Shown in pieces: positions 58,039-64,000 of a DNA stretch of 64,000 nucleotides; the stretch's first letter is position 1; every line of letters starts with the position of its first letter. The notes below the pieces were generated by a model that saw nothing but the letters and a program-made list of their open reading frames with translations, was not told the DNA's origin and ran no database searches. Position numbers and translations under genes: made by a program. The DNA comes from Alkalicoccobacillus gibsonii (GTDB taxonomy: Bacteria; Bacillota; Bacilli; Bacillales; Bacillaceae_D), in assembly GCF_016798245.1 (NCBI RefSeq), contig NZ_JAEUZA010000002.1, positions 496,001-560,000 of the forward strand, in the 5' to 3' direction.

Positions 58039-59226
58039 ATGCTGCAAATTTTGAAAGTCGCTACTACTTCAGTACTATATTTTCTGTCGTATCTTATACC
58101 TGTAAAAAAGAATATATGGGTTTTTGGTTCATGGTTTGGGGAGAGATACTCAGATAATACTAGGTATCTTTACGAATATATAAAAGAAAATGAAGAATTT
58201 ATAGAAGTGATTTGGATCACTCATTCTAATGAAATTAGAGAAGAAATAATAAGAAACGGTGGTAAAGCTTATTTAATTAATTCTTTTATGGGATATTGGT
58301 CTTGTTCAAGAGCTAAATATGCATTGTTGTCAACTGGAATTTATGATGTTACATGGTATGCTTTGGGCACTACAAAAAAAGTGCAATTATGGCATGGATA
58401 TCCAACGAAGAAGGTTTGTTTTGACCATATCAAGTCTAGTAAGTACAATAGTTACTTATTAAATTCACTTAAAAAGTTTAGAGATAGAATCTTTCCAACA
58501 TCATGTTCAACAGATATAGCATTTGTTTCAAGTGACTATGCAAAAAAAATAAGGATGTCTTCATTTAGACTCAAATATGATCAAGTATTTGTTGATGGTA
58601 CACCAAGAGCGGATATCATTAATGGACACTTAAGTAGTGAATATATAACAAATCTAAAATCTAAACATACTAATGAGAAAATTATTGCTTACTTTCCTAC
58701 GCATCGTGGAGAAGGTGAAGGGAATTTAAATGTTATTGAATTTCTAAATTTAGTAAAATTAAATGAGTATTTAAAAATGAACTCTATAATCTTTCTGATG
58801 AAGATGCATTTTTACCATTCTGATACAACTATAAACCAAAAACTTTCAAATATCATTTTCTTAGAACCTGAAATAGACATCAACTTCACTTTACCAAGTG
58901 TTGATTTATTAATAACCGATTATTCAAGCGTTTTCTGGGACTTCTTATCCTTAGATAAACCAATGATATTTGCACCTTTTGATTTAGACGAATATCTATT
59001 AGAGGATAGAAGTTTTCATGGTGATTATCTTAGCTTTACTCCAGGGCCTAAAGTTTATAATTATGAACAACTTATTAAAGAATTAGATAAATGGAGAGAT
59101 GGTCTTGATGAATACAAAATTGAAAGAGCAAATTCGATAAGAGACCACCACAATTATATTGATGATCTTAACAGAAAAAGGATAACAGATAGATTAAAAA
59201 AGAGGGCTAGAATAAATTTAAATTAG
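58039..59226 (+). CDS. CDP-glycerol glycerophosphotransferase-family protein
   Basis: 395-aa TagB/TagF-like enzyme, membrane-associated, predicted to transfer a polyol phosphate onto the repeat unit. Motifs: VQLWHGYPTKKV, IAYFPTHRGEGEG and LLITDYSSVFWDFLSLDKP. Starts directly after the polymerase stop with AAAGGAA upstream. No CDP-glycerol synthase is in the window, so the donor may come from elsewhere or from the LicC-like enzyme's product. Confidence 0.87.
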   Translation: MLQILKVATTSVLYFLSYLIPVKKNIWVFGSWFGERYSDNTRYLYEYIKENEEFIEVIWITHSNEIREEIIRNGGKAYLINSFMGYWSCSRAKYALLSTGIYDVTWYALGTTKKVQLWHGYPTKKVCFDHIKSSKYNSYLLNSLKKFRDRIFPTSCSTDIAFVSSDYAKKIRMSSFRLKYDQVFVDGTPRADIINGHLSSEYITNLKSKHTNEKIIAYFPTHRGEGEGNLNVIEFLNLVKLNEYLKMNSIIFLMKMHFYHSDTTINQKLSNIIFLEPEIDINFTLPSVDLLITDYSSVFWDFLSLDKPMIFAPFDLDEYLLEDRSFHGDYLSFTPGPKVYNYEQLIKELDKWRDGLDEYKIERANSIRDHHNYIDDLNRKRITDRLKKRARINLN

Positions 59227-59242
59227 TTAGGTTGATACTAAT

Positions 59243-60613
59243 ATGAAGATAATTCATTATACACTGGGAAATCCACCATTCAGGTCGGGCGGTTTGACCA
59301 AATATGCTTACGATCTAATATCTAAACAATGTGATGACGGAAATGATATTTCTATACTTTTTCCAGGTGCTATCAATCGTTCGAAAATGTTCATAAAAAA
59401 AAACAAAAGTTATAAAAAGATAAAAGTATATGAAATTTTAAATCCTTTACCAGTTCCTGTTATGAGGGGTATTAAGGCTCCAAAAGATTTTATGAAGTCT
59501 GGAAACATAAGTGTATATAATGATTTTTTTTCACTGATGAAACCAGATATATTACATATTCATACATTAATGGGTGTTCATGAAGAATTGTTAATTGCTG
59601 CAAAGAGAAATAATGTTAAAGTTATATTTACTTCTCATGATTACTTTGGAATATGTCCAAAAGTAAATCTATTTAATTATGAAGATAAAGTTTGCGAGGA
59701 CTTTAATGATGGCTTAAGTTGTGTTAAATGTAACAAAAATGCGCCTTCCACAAAAAAAATACAAAGAACTCAATCCAAAACATATCGTCTAATTAAATCT
59801 TTAAAAATACTGGATAGATATAAGTCTAAACTAAAATTATTATATAGTAAAAAATTTGTTATAAACAATATTAATTCGAAACATAATATTGACTATACAA
59901 AATATGCGGTAGAATATGTTCATTTAAGAGAATACTATAAGAAATTATTAAGTAATGTGGACGTTTTCCATTTTAATAGTACAACTGCCAGAGATGTATA
60001 TAGTAAATATATTAATCCTTCTAAAAGTAAAATAATTCCGGTTACTAATTCAGATATTTCGAAAAAACCGTGGAATAATTACCTTAATTTAATGATTAAT
60101 TCAAAAGTTAAATTTGGTTTTATTGGTCCTAAAGGTGATTTCAAAGGGTTGCCAATATTATTAAAGAATCTTCAAAATGTTCTCGAACGTGGATATAATA
60201 ATTGGGAACTTAACATCTTTGGATGCAGTGGTGAGTCTACCGAAAATGTTAAATACCACGGGAACTTTGATCCTAAAGATATAGATACTATATTTGAAAA
60301 TATTGACTTACTCGTTGTACCGAGTATTTGGAAAGAAACCTTTGGGTTTACTGGTTTAGAGGCTTTAGTAAGAGGTATACCAGTTGTAATTTCTGAAAAC
60401 GTCGGAATGAAAGATATATTAGAGTATAATAAAAAATTAATTTTTCGAATAAATGACTTAGAAGAATTAATAATCTCTATACTTAAAGACCCGACTAAAA
60501 TTAACGATTGGGCTGCTGGAATTCAATTATCTGAAGAAATATATTTTGATAATCATAGTTTAGAAATAAAAAAACTATATGAAGAGGTATTAAATAATAA
60601 TGAAACAAACTGA
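59243..60613 (+). CDS. Family 4 glycosyltransferase
   Basis: 456-aa GT-B enzyme. N-terminal FRSGGLTKYAYDLISKQ, central FTSHDYFGICPKVNLF with a CxxC pair (SCVKCNKNAP), and the donor-binding KETFGFTGLEALVRGIPVV. Overlaps the next gene by 14 bases. Sugar specificity unknown. Confidence 0.87.
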   Translation: MKIIHYTLGNPPFRSGGLTKYAYDLISKQCDDGNDISILFPGAINRSKMFIKKNKSYKKIKVYEILNPLPVPVMRGIKAPKDFMKSGNISVYNDFFSLMKPDILHIHTLMGVHEELLIAAKRNNVKVIFTSHDYFGICPKVNLFNYEDKVCEDFNDGLSCVKCNKNAPSTKKIQRTQSKTYRLIKSLKILDRYKSKLKLLYSKKFVINNINSKHNIDYTKYAVEYVHLREYYKKLLSNVDVFHFNSTTARDVYSKYINPSKSKIIPVTNSDISKKPWNNYLNLMINSKVKFGFIGPKGDFKGLPILLKNLQNVLERGYNNWELNIFGCSGESTENVKYHGNFDPKDIDTIFENIDLLVVPSIWKETFGFTGLEALVRGIPVVISENVGMKDILEYNKKLIFRINDLEELIISILKDPTKINDWAAGIQLSEEIYFDNHSLEIKKLYEEVLNNNETN

Positions 60614-61769
60614 TGTTTTTATAATAGGCTCAAAAGGTATACCTGCTAAATACGGAGGATTTGAAACATTTGTCGAGTATTTAACAAAGATGAAAACGAC
60701 AAACGAAATTAACTATCATGTAGCATGTATATCAAATTCTAATAGTGAGTTTCAGCATAATAATGTGAGGTGCTATAATATAGAGGTTCCAAACACTGGA
60801 AGTTCAAGGGCGGTTCTTTATGACATTAGAGCTCTTAAGGCAACTATAAAATATATTGAAGTTAATAAATTAGATAATGCTATTATTTATGTTCTAGCTT
60901 GTAGAATTGGACCATTTATAAAAAAGTACAAAAAAAAATTACAGAAGTTGGGTGTTAAACTTTACGTTAATCCAGATGGTCACGAATGGAAAAGAAGCAA
61001 GTGGAGTTTTCCAATCAGGAAATACTGGAAACTATCTGAAAAATTAATGGTCAAACACTCTGATCTTTTAATATGTGATTCTAGAGGTATAGAAGAATAT
61101 ATTAAACGTGAGTACTCTTTATATAATCCTAAAACAACGTTTATCGCATATGGTGCCAACGTTATTTCCTCAACCATGAAAAATGATGATCAGATATTTT
61201 CTAATTGGAAAAGGAAACATAAGATAGTGCAAAATGATTACTTTTTAGTAGTAGGCAGATTTGTTCCTGAGAATAATTATGAGCTTATGATAAGTGAATT
61301 TATTAATTCAAATAGCAAAAAAGATCTAGTTATAATTACTAATGTTGAGGAAAATGATTTTTATAATGACTTGATTAACAAAACAAATTTTAATTTAGAT
61401 AATAGAATTAAATTTGTGGGGACTGTGTATGACCAAGAATTACTTAAAAAAATCCGTGAACAAGCTTATTGCTATATACACGGTCATGAAGTTGGCGGTA
61501 CTAACCCTTCACTACTAGAAGCACTGGCATCTACAAAATTAAATCTTTTGTTGGATGTTAATTTCAATATAGAGGTTGGAGGTAATGGAGCAATCTACTT
61601 TAACAAACAATTTAAAAACTTGTCTAAGCAAGTAGAATTAGCAGATGCGCTTTCAACGGAAAAAATAATTGAACTATCAAATAAGGCTAAAAATCGGATA
61701 CTCAATGAGTATTCCTGGGAAAAAATCGTATCAGAATATGAAAGTTTATTCTTAAGAAATAAAAATTAA
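60600..61769 (+). CDS. DUF1972/GT4 glycosyltransferase (rhamnosyltransferase-like)
   Basis: 389-aa GT-B protein with the DUF1972 N-terminal signature [36 protein letters not shown], and C-terminal [20 protein letters not shown]. Such proteins are often rhamnosyltransferases, consistent with the rml genes immediately downstream. GAAGAGGT precedes the ATG. Confidence 0.87.
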   Translation: MKQTDVFIIGSKGIPAKYGGFETFVEYLTKMKTTNEINYHVACISNSNSEFQHNNVRCYNIEVPNTGSSRAVLYDIRALKATIKYIEVNKLDNAIIYVLACRIGPFIKKYKKKLQKLGVKLYVNPDGHEWKRSKWSFPIRKYWKLSEKLMVKHSDLLICDSRGIEEYIKREYSLYNPKTTFIAYGANVISSTMKNDDQIFSNWKRKHKIVQNDYFLVVGRFVPENNYELMISEFINSNSKKDLVIITNVEENDFYNDLINKTNFNLDNRIKFVGTVYDQELLKKIREQAYCYIHGHEVGGTNPSLLEALASTKLNLLLDVNFNIEVGGNGAIYFNKQFKNLSKQVELADALSTEKIIELSNKAKNRILNEYSWEKIVSEYESLFLRNKN

Positions 61770-61782
61770 TAGGAGGCTACTT

Positions 61783-62685
61783 ATGAAAGGCATAATACTA
61801 GCAGGTGGAAGTGGCACAAGGCTATATCCTTTAACTCGATCCGTATCAAAACAGTTATTACCAATCTATGATAAACCAATGATCTATTATCCGTTATCTG
61901 TATTGATGCTGGCAGGTATTAAAGAGATTCTTATTATCTCCACGCCTGAAGATACACCAAGATTCGAACAGTTATTAGGCGATGGTGAATCGCTAGGACT
62001 TACATTGAGTTATGCTGTACAACCAAGTCCGGATGGTCTTGCTCAAGCTTTTATTATTGGAGAAGATTTTATTGGTGATGACTCTGTAGCTTTGGTATTA
62101 GGCGATAATATTTATTATGGACATGGCTTTACTAAAATGCTTGAAAGAGCATCAAGTCGATCAAATGGTGCTACTGTTTTTGGCTATAATGTTAAAGATC
62201 CAGAACGTTTTGGCGTAGTGGAATTTGATCATAGTGGAAGAGCTATTTCTATTGAGGAAAAACCTAATCAGCCTAAGTCTTCGTACGCTGTAACAGGGCT
62301 ATATTTTTATGATAATGATGTAGTAGATATTGCAAAGAATATTGTTCCGTCTGAGCGAGGAGAGCTTGAAATTACTTCAATTAATGAAGCTTATCTTCAA
62401 AGAGGTGACTTGCATGTTGAGCTCTTAGGACGTGGCTTTGCATGGTTGGATACTGGAACGCATGAATCTCTGCTTGAGGCATCGACATTCATTGAAACGA
62501 TTGAACAACGTCAGAGTTTAAAGGTCGCTTGTTTAGAAGAAATTGCATATCGTAAAGGATATATTTCGCGAGAACAACTCTTACACCTAGCAGAACCTTT
62601 AAAGAAAAATGAGTACGGGAAATATCTAATTAAACTTGCTGATCAAATAGAAGTAGACGTTTTAGTAGGGGGCTTAAAAGGATGA
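61783..62685 (+). CDS. rmlA: Glucose-1-phosphate thymidylyltransferase
   Basis: 300-aa RmlA/RfbA, making dTDP-glucose from dTTP and glucose 1-phosphate, first step to dTDP-L-rhamnose. [10 protein letters not shown] and [17 protein letters not shown] (with the catalytic Lys), [11 protein letters not shown], and [15 protein letters not shown] are clear. TAGGAGGC ribosome site. Its composition is visibly less AT-rich than the preceding genes. It overlaps rmlC by 4 bases. Confidence 0.96.
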   Translation: MKGIILAGGSGTRLYPLTRSVSKQLLPIYDKPMIYYPLSVLMLAGIKEILIISTPEDTPRFEQLLGDGESLGLTLSYAVQPSPDGLAQAFIIGEDFIGDDSVALVLGDNIYYGHGFTKMLERASSRSNGATVFGYNVKDPERFGVVEFDHSGRAISIEEKPNQPKSSYAVTGLYFYDNDVVDIAKNIVPSERGELEITSINEAYLQRGDLHVELLGRGFAWLDTGTHESLLEASTFIETIEQRQSLKVACLEEIAYRKGYISREQLLHLAEPLKKNEYGKYLIKLADQIEVDVLVGGLKG

Positions 62686-63239
62686 AAAAAGTTGAAACAA
62701 AGTTCGAAGATGCATTCCTGCTTGAGCCAAACGTATTTGGAGATCACCGTGGATTCTTTATGGAGAGCTATAACAAGGATACATTCACCTCTTTAGGAAT
62801 AGATATAGAGTTCATACAAGATAATCACTCATTATCTCAATTAGCTGGTACTTTAAGAGGATTACATTATCAACTTGCACCTAAGGCTCAAACCAAATTG
62901 GTTCGAGTTACTAGTGGAGCTATTTACGATGTGATTCTTGATATTCGTAAGGGGTCATCTACATACGGTCAATGGCAAGGGTTTATATTAACTTCTGAAA
63001 ATAAACGACAATTACTAGTGCCAAAAGGATTTGCACATGGTTTTTGTACATTGACACCTGATACAGAAGTACAATATAAAGTTGATGAACTATATTCCCA
63101 AGAAAACGATCGTGGTATTGCTTGGGATGATCAAAACTTAAATATTGACTGGCCCGTTTCAGAGCCAATCTTATCAGATAAAGATAGCAAACACCCTTTG
63201 TTTAAAAATGCAGACAATAACTTCGAGATAGGGGAATAA
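62682..63239 (+). CDS. rmlC: dTDP-4-dehydrorhamnose 3,5-epimerase
   Basis: 185-aa cupin epimerase, third step of dTDP-rhamnose synthesis. [33 protein letters not shown] (catalytic His) and [12 protein letters not shown] are diagnostic. The ATG overlaps the rmlA stop; translation is probably coupled. Confidence 0.96.
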   Translation: MKKVETKFEDAFLLEPNVFGDHRGFFMESYNKDTFTSLGIDIEFIQDNHSLSQLAGTLRGLHYQLAPKAQTKLVRVTSGAIYDVILDIRKGSSTYGQWQGFILTSENKRQLLVPKGFAHGFCTLTPDTEVQYKVDELYSQENDRGIAWDDQNLNIDWPVSEPILSDKDSKHPLFKNADNNFEIGE

Positions 63240-63243
63240 GTAA

Positions 63244-64000
63244 ATGAACATATTAATTACTGGTGGGGCTGGATTTATAGGAAGTAACTTTGTTAAATAT
63301 ATGGTACGTAAATATCCAACTTATCAATTTCTGAATGTAGATCTTTTAACTTATGCAGGTAACTTAGAGAACTTGACTGATATCGAAGAACATACTAATT
63401 ATAAATTTGTTAAAGCGGATATTTGTGATAAAGCACTAATTACAAGTCTTGTTGAAGAGAATAAGATAGATACCATTATTAACTTTGCCGCTGAATCACA
63501 TGTAGATCGTAGTATCAGTAACCCAAGTATTTTCGTTCAAACTAACGTAGTTGGAACTCAAGTACTTTTAGACGTAGCGAAGGAACAAAATCTTACTAAA
63601 TATGTACAAGTTTCCACAGATGAAGTATATGGTTCTTTAGGTAAAGAAGGCTACTTTACTGAGGATACACCGTTACAACCAAACAGCCCTTATTCATCAA
63701 GTAAAGCAGGCTCAGATTTATTAGTTAGAGCCTACTACGAAACATTTGGTTTGAACGTAAACATTACAAGATGCTCAAATAACTATGGTCCACTTCAATT
63801 CCCGGAAAAATTAATTCCATTAATGATCTCAAATGCACTTGAAGGGAAGCCACTTCCTGTTTATGGTGATGGGCAAAATATTAGGGACTGGCTGCATGTA
63901 GAAGATCATTGTTCAGCCATTGACCTTGTATTACATGAAGGTGAATCGGGAGAAGTATACAATGTAGGTGGTCATAATGAACGTACAAACATCCAAATTG
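63244..64000 (+). CDS. rmlB: dTDP-glucose 4,6-dehydratase (3' end outside window)
   Basis: First 252 codons of RmlB/RfbB, second enzyme of the pathway; full length is about 330-340 aa. Rossmann NAD motif ILITGGAGFIGSNFV, FAAESHVDRSI, catalytic STDEVYG, Tyr/Lys in SPYSSSKAGSD, and RCSNNYGP. GATAGGGGAATAAG precedes the ATG. rmlD is expected beyond the window edge. Confidence 0.95.
   Translation, partial: MNILITGGAGFIGSNFVKYMVRKYPTYQFLNVDLLTYAGNLENLTDIEEHTNYKFVKADICDKALITSLVEENKIDTIINFAAESHVDRSISNPSIFVQTNVVGTQVLLDVAKEQNLTKYVQVSTDEVYGSLGKEGYFTEDTPLQPNSPYSSSKAGSDLLVRAYYETFGLNVNITRCSNNYGPLQFPEKLIPLMISNALEGKPLPVYGDGQNIRDWLHVEDHCSAIDLVLHEGESGEVYNVGGHNERTNIQI

Overview
The window is core chromosome of an endospore-forming, flagellated, probably alkaliphilic member of the Bacillaceae (Alkalihalobacillus/Shouchella-like; the genus is an inference). 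Gene order closely follows the Bacillus subtilis prfA-to-fabZ segment: prfA-prmC-spoIIR-ywlB-ywlC-mntP-ywlE-rpiB-ywlG-glyA-upp-atp operon-ywzB-ywmB-murA-spoIID-spoIIQ-spoIIID-mbl-flhO-flhP-fabZ. Alkaliphily is read from the ATP synthase: the c subunit has the P51-x-x-E54-x-x-P57 motif and a GxAxAxA helix, and the a subunit has a lysine 8 residues after its essential arginine.

Layout. 0-9.3 kb: translation termination, SpoIIR, tRNA threonylcarbamoylation (ywlC, preceded by two DnaA boxes), Mn export, arginine phosphatase, a chemoreceptor, rpiB and glyA. 9.3-20.1 kb: upp, a secreted subtilisin and the complete atpZIBEFHAGDC operon with a clear sigma-A promoter. 20.1-23.4 kb: a 41-bp-period repeat array, a NERD-domain nuclease-like gene and a BCCT transporter, inserted relative to B. 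subtilis. 23.7-28.5 kb: ywzB, ywmB, murA, spoIID, spoIIQ, with a second group of DnaA boxes between the last two. 28.5-31.7 kb: a second NERD gene, a large repeat array, then a guanidine-I riboswitch driving a paired SMR guanidinium exporter. 31.8-35.4 kb: spoIIID, mbl, flhO, flhP and an EpuA-like membrane protein. 35.4-41.5 kb: a 20-bp-period array, a five-gene GntR/ABC transporter operon with a visible operator over its promoter, another large array, and an esterase. 41.6-50.6 kb: fabZ, a small lipoprotein, an orphan response regulator with a degenerate receiver, a sigma factor divergent from comK, a ureohydrolase, an NlpC/P60 wall hydrolase with a WalR-type site upstream, decaying or small genes, and an LCP ligase. 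50.7-64 kb: an AT-rich exopolysaccharide/capsule operon (chain-length regulator, tyrosine kinase, PHP phosphatase, initiating sugar transferase, flippase, nucleotidyltransferase, glycosyltransferases, polymerase, CDP-glycerol-type transferase), then dTDP-rhamnose genes rmlA, rmlC and a truncated rmlB.

The most unusual content is intergenic. Three unrelated sequence families (here A, B and C) each form long arrays of short motifs spaced about 20-21 bp, near two DNA helical turns, and most begin right behind an intrinsic terminator. Family A (CAAG motif, mean step about 20.8 bp) occurs four times, once inverted; its copies keep the same irregular series of step lengths and are assembled into units of about 278 bp headed by an A/T hairpin. 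Family B keeps an exact 41-bp register over nine repeats while its sequence drifts. Family C has a 20-bp register. None encodes protein in a consistent frame and none looks like CRISPR. They are the best candidates here for something undescribed.
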